From positions 62,001-126,000 of the forward strand of contig MU394127.1 in the NCBI GenBank assembly GCA_022578605.1: DNA of 64,000 nt, written 5' to 3'. The notes under the pieces are model-generated. The model saw only the letters and a program-made list of their open reading frames with translations. It ran no database searches and was not told the DNA's origin. A program made the position numbers and the translations under genes. The DNA is from Camillea tinctor (taxonomy: Eukaryota > Ascomycota > Sordariomycetes > Xylariales > Xylariaceae). Positions 47,103-58,848 of the stretch are shown here, one piece after another (within the stretch, counting starts at the first letter, position 1; every line of letters begins with the position of its first letter).

Positions 47103-48219
47103 GGTGATGTGGGTGGCACAAGAATTGATAGACCATTAGGTACATGATAGCCCATACCTTATAGCAAACAAAGGGACTATTTTGAAGTGTAAGTAACGAT
47201 ATCATAGGTAGAAAGTCTTCTCAACATTTTCAACGTGTGATGAGACAACCACATAGCCATAGTTTTAAGAGCAAAAGTCCAATATACCTTATCAGTGCTA
47301 CTTAGTTATTTCAGGAACATTGCATATGTTCGGCATGTGTTCGCGGAGATCAGGTACCATATTCCTCCAAAAATAAAACATCCGATATCTAGACAACTTA
47401 CATTGCTCTGCTGTGCGGGATCACGTTCGAAACGGACGATAAACATACAATTACCTTCTTACAAAGTTGATATCTTGATATCTATCTGAGATAGAGCCAT
47501 CTAGACTTAGAGTCGCTGGTGCAACGACATAACAATGTGGTCTAGTACTTTTGTATGCTTCGCTCTAACCCGATGTTCAGGATCCTTCTACCGCGTCATG
47601 ATAGATCCGCTAGATATGGGACCATAATGCATTTGATCGTTGGGCAGATGCATCTAGGCCTAAGGGTCCTAGGTTCTAGATGTATGACGACAATTCGATG
47701 GTTTCCTGAAATAGAAAACTCAAGCTTGCAACTGTCGTCGTCTATGTTTATGTGCAGGGTCATTTGCCCCTGACAATCCCAAAGTAGGCATAGATATTGG
47801 CGCCGTAATTTAGGCACAAGTCATAGATACAACATCGATTCCATATTCTGGGCAGTAATAATCCATTCTAGCTCAAGATAAGACTATATTGGCAGATTCA
47901 CTATAGTTTGGGTTGTTCATTCCACACACAATCCGGGTAAATCTAACCGGGTATATGGGCTTGAAAGGCTAGGTGGTGCTATTTTCTAATATATCAATAT
48001 TAACCTTATATGACTCCCGGAGTAAGGCCAGATACAATCTGGGACTATGGTTCTTATAGAGGGGAGAATCGCCTGAGATCTTTCTATAAATATGGCGTTA
48101 ATAATCAGCATCGACGATCAAAGCTTGTTCCCAGCGACCGGGACAAACAACGATCAAATTCATATACACAAAGTCCATACATCTGTTAACAATTTTTATT
48201 GAGATCTGTGTTACATATC
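47103..48219. other. Intergenic interval before the Kex2-repeat gene
   Basis: No coding signal. The right end holds a TATA element and an A/C-rich leader for the next gene. Confidence 0.5.
48085..48092 (+). promoter_or_regulatory. TATA-box candidate (TATAAATA)
   Basis: TATAAATA lies 128-135 nt upstream of the ATG of the Kex2-repeat precursor. Position and sequence fit a core promoter, but no start-site data are available. Confidence 0.4.
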
Positions 48220-48912
48220 ATGTTCCGGGCAAGTATCACAGCTTTGGCTCTCGTGGCAGCAGCCCGAGCAGCACCCGTTCTAGAAGCTACAAAGACCGTG
48301 CAAGAGAGACAATTTTCATGGGGCGACCCCTCGACATGGTTCGGGCCTGGCGGCGCGCAACCACCAGTCCCCTCGCCCACTATGATCATCCTACCCCCTA
48401 TCGTGGGTGGCATACACCCATCCGACAAGCGAGCCACGAGCACAGTACAGGCGCGTCAGTTCACCTGGGGAGACCCAGGAACGTGGTTCATTCCGGGCAA
48501 CGAGCAGCCTCCCTCGCCGACAACAATCATCCTCCCTCCGATCACCGGGGGCTTGAACCCGTCCGACAAGCGCCAGGAAGACACGATCGGGCTCGGTGGC
48601 AGCACACTGGACCCAACACAAGCCAAGATTAAATCCCTGGAGCTCGAGTTCGAGACGCTTCTGCACCAGTTCGGCACTCAGGGCCCCTGGCCGGTCGCGC
48701 AGCGCTTGAAGGCTATTAAGGAGGAGCTCCTCAAGTACGGCATCACCATCGTGGAGTCGCCAGACGGAACGACGACAACGTTTATCCCGGGGAAGAGGGA
48801 CGTTGAGGAGATCATCCCTGGGGGGCCGTTCGTTCCCTCCGGGTCTACGCCGGGTGGGCCCATGGTGCCCGACCCGAGTGTCCCTGGTGGCCCAATTGAG
48901 GTTAGCAATTAG
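48220..48912 (+). CDS. Secreted precursor with two Kex2-flanked repeats
   Basis: Single exon, 230 aa from the first ATG. MFRASITALALVAAARAAP is a signal peptide. Two imperfect repeats follow, residues 27-71 and 76-118. Each opens VQ(E/A)RQF(S/T)WGDP(S/G)TWF, passes through a Pro-rich stretch and IILPPI(V/T)GG, and closes with HPSDKR or NPSDKR. The Lys-Arg pairs at 70-71 and 117-118, with a third at 192-193 (FIPGKR), are Kex2 protease sites of the late Golgi. The middle contains an amphipathic helical region (KIKSLELEFETLL, RLKAIKEELLKYG), and the C-terminus is a Gly/Pro-rich tail with PGGP units. The layout is that of fungal Kex2-processed repeat proteins, which release short peptides. The repeats lack Tyr, so they differ from typical ustiloxin/phomopsin-type cores. 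No UstY-type (DUF3328) gene was seen nearby. Confidence 0.75.
   Translation: MFRASITALALVAAARAAPVLEATKTVQERQFSWGDPSTWFGPGGAQPPVPSPTMIILPPIVGGIHPSDKRATSTVQARQFTWGDPGTWFIPGNEQPPSPTTIILPPITGGLNPSDKRQEDTIGLGGSTLDPTQAKIKSLELEFETLLHQFGTQGPWPVAQRLKAIKEELLKYGITIVESPDGTTTTFIPGKRDVEEIIPGGPFVPSGSTPGGPMVPDPSVPGGPIEVSN
48298..48432 (+). repeat. Kex2-repeat unit 1 (coding, 45 codons)
   Basis: Encodes residues 27-71 of the precursor, ending Asp-Lys-Arg. It aligns with unit 2 with few substitutions, plus two extra residues in the Pro-rich stretch. Confidence 0.8.
48445..48573 (+). repeat. Kex2-repeat unit 2 (coding, 43 codons)
   Basis: Encodes residues 76-118, ending Asp-Lys-Arg. It conserves RQF-x-WGDP-x-TWF and the IILPPI-x-GG block of unit 1. 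Confidence 0.8.
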
Positions 48913-51778
48913 ATGTTGTTTTGATATGAAAGTATGCTCTGGGCAGAGTGTATGAGGGTGTACGTATGTATGTGGCGTTTCAGGAATGAGCGGGTTATTC
49001 TCAGGTAATTTGAAAAATCGGAAATCAACTTTGGAATCACGGTGCTCCACATTCATATCCCAAGTGATGCTCGTATTGTGTTTGCAAACAATGCTTGTAG
49101 GCCATGGTGACCTTTCAGACCGGGATGGGATTCCGTGAAGGGAGACATCCGTAACCAACTTTCAGTATGTTTCGCCCCTTAGATGCGTATAATCAATCCA
49201 ATACAAGGCAGCAGCCAGAACTCCCGTTAATAACAAATCACCAACTAGTTCCTGATTTCTACTCTCCGCCTTTGTCCCATTGCTCTGTATTTCTCCAAGA
49301 ATGGAAATTGTAAGAGCCTCATCAAAACCACACAGCGTGGCAAGTTGAGTTCATCTCCACATTGTTATTTGCCAGTATCGTTAGGTAGGCATGCCCTTCT
49401 CACCGAGCTCCTATGCGTGACGGCGGTAAGTTGGACAGGCTTCTCTCGGGCCGGCGAAGCGTAGTATGACACATCGTCGTCTATTATCTCCCCTGGTCTG
49501 TAGCTCCAGCACAGTCATTCATGACATGGCAAAGCTATCCTTGTGCTCGTCGTGTTCACGCTCAACCAATATCATTAAGGGGAACAGACAAGGCGGAATT
49601 CTCCATTTATCGGACTGTCATCATGTAGTAAATTGTAATATTGTCTGGCAATGTAAGCACCGCGTGGTCGGCCGCGGCTTGAGTCCTTCATCCCTGGTGA
49701 TGAGTCACGATACCGCTGCCTACGCTCGGGCCAAGAAGTGCAGTGTGCCTGGGGTCAACATGGAAGTGTTGTGCGTTGGCTTGCAACCCTGCAAGGGTCG
49801 AATAGGACCCCTTGACAGCATTGGGAAATAGGTGTTTAAGCGCTACACGATACTCGTTCACAAAGGCGTGAATCTGGCTCAGATGCACAGGCGTAGTAAT
49901 AGAGCCCGGGGAGAGCTAGACCTTTCTGACTAGCGAGCCATTGTAGAATGTACATATAGTATACGACGTGGGGATGTGTTGTCTTATTCTGTTGTGTCGA
50001 CTTATAGTATGATCGAAGGACGTTAAAAGTATTTGCAACTACGAAACAGCTTCAACCCTGGGGAAAGCTTCAGAGCCGGTAATGGTTACATTCCCAGTTA
50101 CATTTTTTGAAGGACCGTGACAACCTTGTTGCTATCTACAGATGCATAAGCATATTTATCAGAGCCCCGCCATGATCTATGTCAATCTCAACATCAAGGC
50201 TATTATGATTCTAGTGGACTGTACAAGAATGGATCTCACGAGCCCCTTATTTTCTTTCTGTTGGTTAATGTCACCTACCATGGTGAACCCTCAGAAAGAG
50301 ACTGCGGTGTAGCATGCTCACTTGTAGCAAATCGATCTTCGAAGAGGCGCATACCTGTGACCCGGCTCCTCACGGATAAGATCGGAGCAGGTCGAGCGGA
50401 GGTTGTAATCTAGTCACGCCACGGCTCCGGTTGAGAGAGAGAACGGGTCTCCTAGCCCCACCCACAACGGCAGATGAGCGCCAGGGGTGACTGAAATAGG
50501 CCGAATAAAAAGGGGAAGGGGGATCGACCAGGGTGACGGTGAGTTAACTACCGCTATGTAGTGAGTGGATGAGTAATCAGCAAAATATCAATGGCACTGG
50601 TAGGAGTACAGTTTCAACTCTTTCTGATAGAACTTGGCAACTCCACCTCATATTGTAGTCTAGCATAATCTATTATGATATTGCACAATCATGGGTACCA
50701 TCATAGCTAGCTTACCTAGGTAACAATTACTACTAGAGTATATGCATAATAGTCCAATTTCCAGGCCCTGAATATAGTAGATGATGATGATGTAAAAGAG
50801 TCATAGTCCTTTTCAAAAACAAGCGATTGGAGGAGCAACTCTATGTACAAGGCAGAGGTGGACACCCTAGATCTCTAGTAGCTCAGAATAACACAGTAAA
50901 TGGGAGTCTTTTAATCTGATAGGTGGCCCTGAGTTCCTACCTAGTTGCGAACTAGGATATCGTAAACGTAAAAGGGGCCGATTCTAAGAACGGCAGAGAA
51001 TGCAATATCATCGAGATCCCAAGATTTGTACATTGATCTAAGCTCGGATCTACAAGAGCTTGTGCTGGCGGTCCTCGTCCGTCTTCGCGATCCTCGAGTC
51101 AGGTCTCCCGGAACACGGCAACTTATGACCCCTTCGAATACAGCAGACGAAAGCGTTTAAAACACAATATTTATAATTTGTACTAGGCATATAGTTAGAG
51201 TTTAAAGTGAATGATGAGCCATAATTAGCACGTCTGTTAGGGCCAGGCCACCCATTTTTTAGCATGCCATCTTGTCGATAGCACAAGAGATCTTTAGAAC
51301 GTAGTCCCAATCCGAACGATCTGGCCAAGCCTTCCGTAAGTCATCTCTCAAGACTGGCGAACTTTGGGTGTACGTTCATCCGGGGAATCTTTCAGTGGCT
51401 AGCATAATGCCACCCCTATGCCTTCAAGAGCCGCATCACTAAAGGTGTATTGGGTCACCCGGTGCCATACTGGCTACCCGCTTCCTCGTCGTTATTAGTC
51501 GCTGTGGAAGGCTTCCGGCCACGTTGGCAGCGTTTAGCAAGTTCCGCGGTGCCGGCGATGGCACAAACTTAAGGCGAAAGAGCCTCTCGGCATGACGATA
51601 GGCGCGATCACTAGGTAAAAGCCCACAGGCAGCCCTGAGAACCAGACCATAAAAAGTCAAGGGAGAGCCCATTGTCCAATAGCGGCCTCTGACGAGCAGC
51701 CCGAAATATCTTGTGGGTCAGAAACCGGAAATAGAGTCAAAAGCTTAAGCTTCGTTGATGGGTCTCACACTCTATTGA

Positions 51779-51791
51779 CCCCCCCCCCCCC
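51779..51791. repeat. Poly-C homopolymer (13 nt)
   Basis: An uninterrupted C run, similar to the C17 run at 2082. Confidence 0.9.
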
Positions 51792-54140
51792 TGTCTAGGT
51801 ATTGATCATAGCTTCTATACCTAATTCCGCCAAAATAAGGGCAACGAGTCATGACAGGAAGATGAGTCTTACAAAGAATGCTCATTCGAGATTAGAACTT
51901 AGCTTTTGGCTCATGGCTAGCCGAAAGCCATCACGATCCTAAACATGAGTAGTCAGCTTCTTACTACACGTATATCATACGAGACGGACGCCACTAAACC
52001 TCAATGCAGGGCGTTTCCGCTAGGTAGGCGACATCTTACACGATAGATCGATTCTATCTTAAACAGATACTAGTCAAAAGGCAGTTCGTAGATAAGACGA
52101 ACAAGTACAGCTAACGAGCTCGGCACGACGCCGCTCGGACGTCTAACCTCGTGTCCTAAATGGCCTAGGTATAACATGAGTAGCCAAACTCTAATACAAC
52201 TCATACTTAGCAATAGCAAAGAAAGAACGTGACAGGAAAAGGAATAGGAGAAGAGGTATCGTGAGCCACTCGTTACGCTATCTGACCCCCTTACGTAAGT
52301 AATGAGACATTGGCAAGGTCTCAGTAGCCGCCGACGCCATTAGGTACCAGTTGCTGGTGCTCGCTGGGGAGAGGAGGGAGAGAGAGGGGCAAGAACATAC
52401 GACAGTAGCTATACTAAGAAGTTGACGGACATCGGGGATTTGTCACCCGGCAGGAAAAGTCTTGGAGATGATCACACCGACTCACGATGTAGGCGAGACA
52501 TCGCACACAGGCAGGATACTGCGGCTCCACCTTAAGCGGTGAGGCTGAGGCCTTAAGGTAGATGACGGCTATTTGCCACAGCAGACTTGCATAGGGCCTG
52601 CGTTCACGCCATCTAGTTAGGTTAAACAGGTTCTAGCCAAACAAGTTGGAACCCAGACAGCTCTTGCTCGATTCTGTTTAGGAGTCACGGGAAGGGAAAT
52701 CGAGGAACTCCGCCACTGTTCGAGCTAGGCTATGCCGGAAGGTAGATCGAGACCTGGGCTCAGGACTTGTCACATTTTTCACGCCGTTAGTACTATACGG
52801 CGTGATCTTCATGAGAACATTTTCACGAGCACGCTTGTCTGCCCGTTAGAAGCTTGGACGGTACCCAGCCATTCCACATGGAAGCCACAGTATTGGGTCC
52901 AGATTTTTCTATAGAAGCAACTCTCCGAGACAGACTATTGGCTAGTCAAAACTCCACCAAAACACGATGAATTGTCAGTGCTTCTAGTACCATTGCAACA
53001 CTAGCGCAAATACCCCGTGGGAGCGCGGAAGCATGTGCCCAAGCCCGCCGTCTCCGCTGGGTAATAGCGACAGCTGAGGGGATGTGAATGGCCGTTCAGA
53101 TTACTGGCATGTATGTACCCAAATGCCTGCAGCGCTCGTGTTGTTTGGCATGATGGCTTACTACACTATCTAGGCCTATCTATTAATTATGGCCTCTAGC
53201 AGAGAGTCAGAAGTCTAAATCGGGCTCCCAAGGTGGATGTTAATGAGGAAACGTAGGCTATAGGTGTCTAAACCCGAGATTGGTTGGTGGTGAAAGCGAG
53301 CTCCTTCTCCATTGACTCCGCTAGGACACGGCGTGATTGAGCATGAATAGACAGCATGCAATATGGTAGACGTTCAGGTATCAGCGGGTAAACAGACAAC
53401 ACAATCAGTTAGTGAGTTAGTTAGTCCCCTTGGGCGTCTGTGCTATGCTATGCTCACTGCCTGATTTTGACCTGCGTAAGCTCCTGTGAAGTTGAGTGCG
53501 TTTGTGGAGAACCGAAAGGCTCACGATATGTGACGGAGAATTACTAGGCAGGAACTGGCTCACTTAGGTCCCAAGAGATTTCTACATCCACAATATAGGG
53601 TGCAATTCGTCTTTCGGAGGTAGCGGGAAACTTGTTTCCTCAGTTATCTTGGGTAATCCATCAGAAAATAGGTGACATCCGTGCTCATCCTCCAGTCCTC
53701 AAAGGGGTTAAGCATCGAGATGACACGCAGTCAAGAAGGATCAGGTGCTATCGACTTCCCTGAGCGTTGCCCGTTTGGTCGACAACCCAGGCCCCCCGTA
53801 GAGATCACAGATCGAGAGATGGTCCAATCTCGGCTGGCTCCAGAAACGACAGATTCCCTTATCGAGCGGCACCACGTCACGGCTGCACGTCCGTCTCCCC
53901 ACACGCCAATGGCGCACCATCCCAGCCAGTCACGAACGGGTGCAAGGCATAGGTTATCCGTCAATTTGCTGGCGGCGATGTTCTCGTCCACTAACAAGAT
54001 TCGGGGGACCCTCTTGTCCTGAATGGCCGATCCGGAGGGGGGCTTTGTCTGTCTCTACGTCTCGTCGTTCTCCGGGGCTCTCTCTCCCCCCTCTTACCTT
54101 ACACCCACCCACTCCCACAGAACAAGAAGGACAACCAGGC

Positions 54141-54156
54141 ACACACACACACACAC
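54141..54156. repeat. (AC)8 microsatellite
   Basis: Eight AC units, followed by GCAC and TATA-type repeats. Confidence 0.9.
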
Positions 54157-55792
54157 GCACATATATACACATATACGCATGCTTCAAGGCTAAAACGGCC
54201 GAATATTTTCATCACAACGAATAACATCCACAAGATCAATCAAGGATGTGGAACCCTAGCACAATGACAGCCTGTAGTGTACCTATACATGCATATTTTA
54301 CTCGAAATGCCTTGCTATAGCAGACATGGGATGAGCAGCTGAGAAGGCATAATTGCTCTGATTTTCCAATGTGCAATCAATCGCAAAGGCGAAGGGGGGA
54401 TGGATAGATAGGCATACAGAGAGATAGCCACGAAGACATGAGCAGTCATCATGGATCATGTAGGTATTACAGATCACAGATCTAAGGGGGATCTAGCCCC
54501 CTCCTCAGCTGTATAGACAGGGAAACAGAGACAAGTACGTAGGAGGGCGGGAAGGGATGAAGAATGAACACTGCCCCTCCATTCCTACCTACCGTCTTCT
54601 TCACCTTTCACCGCCATGTGCCAGTTCAATCCCGTCGGGCCAATTACCACGAGGAGCACGGGGTCCACAGCCACCACGCGGTCTTAAAACATCGATACGC
54701 ATTAGCACCCTGAGAGCTGATTCGCTCGAGGGGTGGTATTGCCAAAAAAGAATCAATGAGAGGGCAGCAACAAAATAGAGGAAGAGAGAGAGAGAGAGAG
54801 AACGCAAAGAGTCGCCCTTTGCTGCGCAAATTAGAGAGAAAGGGAGCGAGAGAATTAAAGAAAAGCCAGGGTTATTCCCACACACCAATGCACCGGGAAT
54901 ACGCTACTGTGAAAAAAGATGTGGGTGGGCAGCAGTTCACTATATGCCAATAACCCTCCGTGCTAAGGGTGTGCTAAGGTATCTGCACTGCAACGACGCA
55001 ATGTAAAACGACATTTCCTTCGTTACTAACGCCTGCAGCTTTCACGATGGAAGAGTCCCGTGGGAGAGTAGTAGGGAGAGAGAGAGAGACACACACACAC
55101 ACAACGAGCGGGACAGTAAAGAAAAAAAGGGGGGAGGGGAATGAGGGGAATGAAAGGGAGAGGGAGAAGAAGAAAATAGAATCCTTTCCGTCTTTCGAAG
55201 CTACTGCAAAGTCCCCTCCATATTCATTCCCCCCTCTCTATGTATCTCTCTCTCCTCTAATGCCCGCCGGCCCAGCCGCGCAACTTTTCGTTCTCTTTTC
55301 TCTTTCTTCTGCGTCCAACAAGGCTGGGCTCTCTCATGGGAGTGGCTGCCCTGGGCCCCACGGGTAGGTAGCACCGCATAAGATTTCCCACAAAACGATC
55401 GGCAGCCGTTCTGCGCCCAAAGGGACCCTCTGCCCCCCTACGGCTTGCCAGTAGGCGGACGGAGATCTTGGTCGGGCGCGCGTCGAAGCTAGTTGGGGTA
55501 GTCCCAGCTTGTTTTTGTATTTTTTGTATTTATTTTTTTATTCTCTCTGCATACGGAGGGCCCGTGCTGAGCTGCAACTAAATCGTTAGTTCGGTACAGT
55601 TTCGAACAAATTGCGATCTTGTTCAGGGGAGATAAGTCTTGGTCCGAACACCCACTCGGTCCCCATTTCTCTCTCTTGCTTCTACACTATCTTCCGATGG
55701 TGTGTTATTTTTCTAACCACCTGTCAGGCTCTCGTGCGGGTTCGGACACTATGGGCTTAGGTTACATGTCAGAAAAGAAACGAAGGACATGG

Positions 55793-55810
55793 AAAAAAAA
55801 AAAAAAAAAA
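55793..55810. repeat. Poly-A homopolymer (18 nt)
   Basis: An uninterrupted run of A. Whether it marks the tail of a retroposed copy on the + strand cannot be decided; no coding sequence precedes it. Confidence 0.9.
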
Positions 55811-57271
55811 GGAGGTACTGTAGGTAGGGAACCAATACTAGGCTAGCGTTGCATTAACGGTAGTCGGCTGGCACATACACAGAGGAATAAGATAGGAGTG
55901 AGACTGAATGGAAATGGATGAGAGGAAGATGCAAGTCGATGCACACAGCACGACCTTGCACGCCCTGCCCTGGTACGTGCCTCTCTGGAACTGCAAAAGT
56001 AAGGCGGGTGGCGTTGACTGGAGCCAGCCAATCAAGAAAACCCGGGACTTAGACGACTCTATCAAAAACAACATTCCCTTGGTGCAAGGATCCTTATAAC
56101 CGCTAAGTACGGGCGCCAGTGACATAGGATATAGATACATGGTTAAATGGCAATAGGGGCCAAGTTCGACAATAGGTAGAAAACCCATATAAAGATAATA
56201 ATCAAGTAGAGCCCGTTTATCTATAGGCTTTTAACTACGGCACGTTTCACTTATTGAGTCGCGGAATCAAGAAGACGAGGGAACAGTATAATAGTCATGT
56301 GGGTATCAGCGATCACTCGCTCCTAACATTTGTATTTTTTGGTTGGTGAAGAATTCTCTATCCATGATATCTTCTCCCATTCCAAGGGGATCGCTCTTCA
56401 GCTCTTTCGCCGGCGTCCACCACCGTAAAAACGTAATAATCTTCGCGCCAATCGTCATCGTTGAGCGCTGCTTTTCTTGGGGTTATTGGCCCCGGTCTTT
56501 GATCTATTTCCTTTGTACCCATCACCACCCCCATATCCCAGAGCCGGTATCCAAAGAAAATAATACTTCCCTTCCCGCTAACGGCTCGTGTATCAAATGA
56601 AGCTCTTTAAAAAACCGTCATGTCCAAATAGGGAGAAAAGAAAAAAGTGGTTATGGTATCATCCAAACGAAGGTAACATGTCCTGCCCCTCTTGGGGCAT
56701 TCCATGAAAAATGAAGTAAAAAGGAAAGAATAAAAAAAGAAATGAAGCTTATTACAAGCAATAAACGTCTTCCTCATATCGAATGTGCCGAAGTGTATCT
56801 CCTGCGCCGTGTAACAATGCTGTGACCGTTTGACCTGTTTGAATAATCGACTCCGCGGCCTCCCAAGTCTTTGTGGATTGATCCTCATCTGTTCGAGCCG
56901 TCCACCAACTCCACGCTGGATAAAACATAGAAAACGTTTTTTTTTCAAGTAAGTACAGTTGAAATATTTAAGTTCCAGACTTTTGTCGCACCGGTATGCG
57001 ATTTTTTGTTTTTATAGCTCCGTGTGGTATTTTTTGTCGTATATTTTTGATTTCCGGGTATCCTCGGACGAAAGGAGATGGTCATTAAAACATGATATAA
57101 TATAGTAAAGTGTCGTAAATGTGTCCAAGGTGCTGGGTTACAGCGAGGGGTTAAATCCTGGATTGGAAAACCATGATGGACCTGCTGTTAGACGAGGTAT
57201 TATGAGATGGTTGTGACCTTGGACGTTTGCGCCTCTGGCAAAAAGGCAATTACAAAAATGAACCAGTAGAA

Positions 57272-58848
57272 CTAGTAACACTGGAAATTGGAAAAAAGAG
57301 GAACTTGTTGAGGGTGAAAAGGAACATTATGGTGTAATGATGGAGATTGCGCGTACCGGTTCACCATATCCCAGAAGTAAGGAAAGGTAAACTTGGATGG
57401 GACACAACTAGCTTGGATAGGAACGGGTCCTGTACAAGGCGGGAATGGCTGGCATTGATCCTGAATGTGTCCTGAGTACTGCGGCACAAACTCCTGTGGG
57501 AATATAACCTTGGACTCCTCGGTATCATACATCTGGGGCTCCTCCGGGGAGATATCGTCTTCCTGGTTGATGAAGTCCTCTTCATCGAGATCGTCGATGG
57601 TGGAAACACTGGAAGTAAGGGATCCATCGTCGGATGAACAAGTGGACTCTCCATCCGAGTCCGAGGCTGACGGAGAGAGGGGCGTGTCATAGCTCATCTC
57701 ATCGATCACGGCATCCTCGCAGTCAACGTAGTCAAGGGGCTCCGGCGAAGCTGGCGGAGTTGGCAATGCCTGCGAAACCGCTGGCGCGGCTGGCATGGTG
57801 AACCTGGAGCAAGCAAGGATGCTGTTCCTGAGTTCGGGTAACGTAATTCTCTGGTCCGGGTTACGGGTGAAGATCCGGGCCAAAATGTCGTTCAATTCGT
57901 CGGACAATGGCAGAATGGTCCTCAAGAAATCCTGGCTCCTGGTAAAGGCTCTGTAAGTGGAATCCTCAAACGATGCCTGTCTCCAGGGGTTACGGCCGCA
58001 TGTCAAGTTCACTAGAATAACACCTAGAGACCAGACGTCATTAGGAGCGCAGTAATAATACGGTCTCCGGGATGAAGGGTCCAGGCATTCTGTACATAGG
58101 CAAAAACGGTCAGTCGGCATCCTTAAACATAGGAGTGACTTGTAAATCGAGTCCTACCTGGTGACATATAGAAAGTTGAACCACAACCGTAGTCCTCGGA
58201 TCTGTCAGACGATGTGGCCAGGCCAAAGTCCGCTAGCTTCACAGTGTCTCCCTGGTTCGAAACAAGAATGTTCTCTGGCTTCAAATCCCGGTGGTAAATA
58301 CCCAGGGTGTGGCAATGTTCAACGGCATCCAGGATCTGGAGGAAAACACTCTTGGCCAAATCATCCTTACCGACATACTGTCCTCGTTCTGTTATATTGA
58401 GAAAAAGATCACCTTCCGGGCAATACTCCAGGACAACGTAAATACAATCGGGGTCGTCCACGATCTTATGCATGGAAACCACATTGGGATGGGCCGATGC
58501 GAGATAGTGGAGGCGAAGCTCCCGGTGCTGGAAAGAAATCTGTCGTCGGTCTAGGGGCGAACCATCCGCGTTAAACTTGCTCAATGTCTTAACCGCATAC
58601 CGAATACCGGTCTTGACGTCCTCCGCCAAATACACCACACCATAGGCGCCGGTGCCGATAATTCCTATCAATTGAAGGCTCTCTCCAAGAAACTTGCCTA
58701 GTCTCTCCTCTGGGGCCACGGGAGTGTATCGAGGCGGGCAGACTGGCGGGATTGCGAAAGGTTGCTGCTGCTGAAAGGTAGACTTTGGGTCGTCGTAAGA
58801 TGGCGATGCCGGTGGACTGGGATATCCGTATGCTGGCACATAATGCAT
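57272..58848 (-). CDS. Ran1/Pat1-like serine/threonine protein kinase
   Basis: Two exons on the minus strand: 58158-58848 and 57272-58089 (intron 68 nt); 502 aa from MHYVPAYGYPSPP, the first ATG in the frame. A Pro/Gln-rich N-terminal region of about 50 residues precedes the kinase domain: glycine loop IGTGAYGVVYLA (65-70 core), catalytic Lys87 in YAVK, HRD 186-188 in YHRDLKPEN, DFG 207-209 and the activation end GSTFYMSPECLD spanning the intron. DVWSLGVILVNLTCGRNPW and RNPDQRITLPELR complete the C-lobe. The PYYYCAPNDVWSLG segment and overall look fit the fission-yeast Ran1/Pat1 and budding-yeast Sks1/Vhs1 group, which act in nutrient response and control of sexual development. The C-terminal 190 residues are acidic and Ser-rich (DEEDFINQEDDISPEEP) and probably regulatory. 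All catalytic residues are present. Confidence 0.92.

Larger units (their letters stand above)
48913..57271. other. 8.4 kb gene-free interval
   Basis: Open frames up to about 120 codons (for example 49466-49831 and 53672-54022, both +) have no recognisable motif. The 50-53.6 kb part is of mixed composition with no clear terminal repeats. Simple repeats include a C13 run at 51779-51791, (AC)8 at 54141-54156, GA/AC tracts at 55077-55103 and A18 at 55793-55810. It may contain decayed mobile elements, but none could be named. Confidence 0.5.

Noticed and set aside
50000..53600. Possible LTR retrotransposon remnant
   Set aside because: No paired terminal repeats, primer-binding site, or reverse-transcriptase or integrase motif could be found by eye on either strand.
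55793..55810. Poly-A run as the tail of a processed retrocopy
   Set aside because: No coding sequence or target-site duplication was seen beside it.
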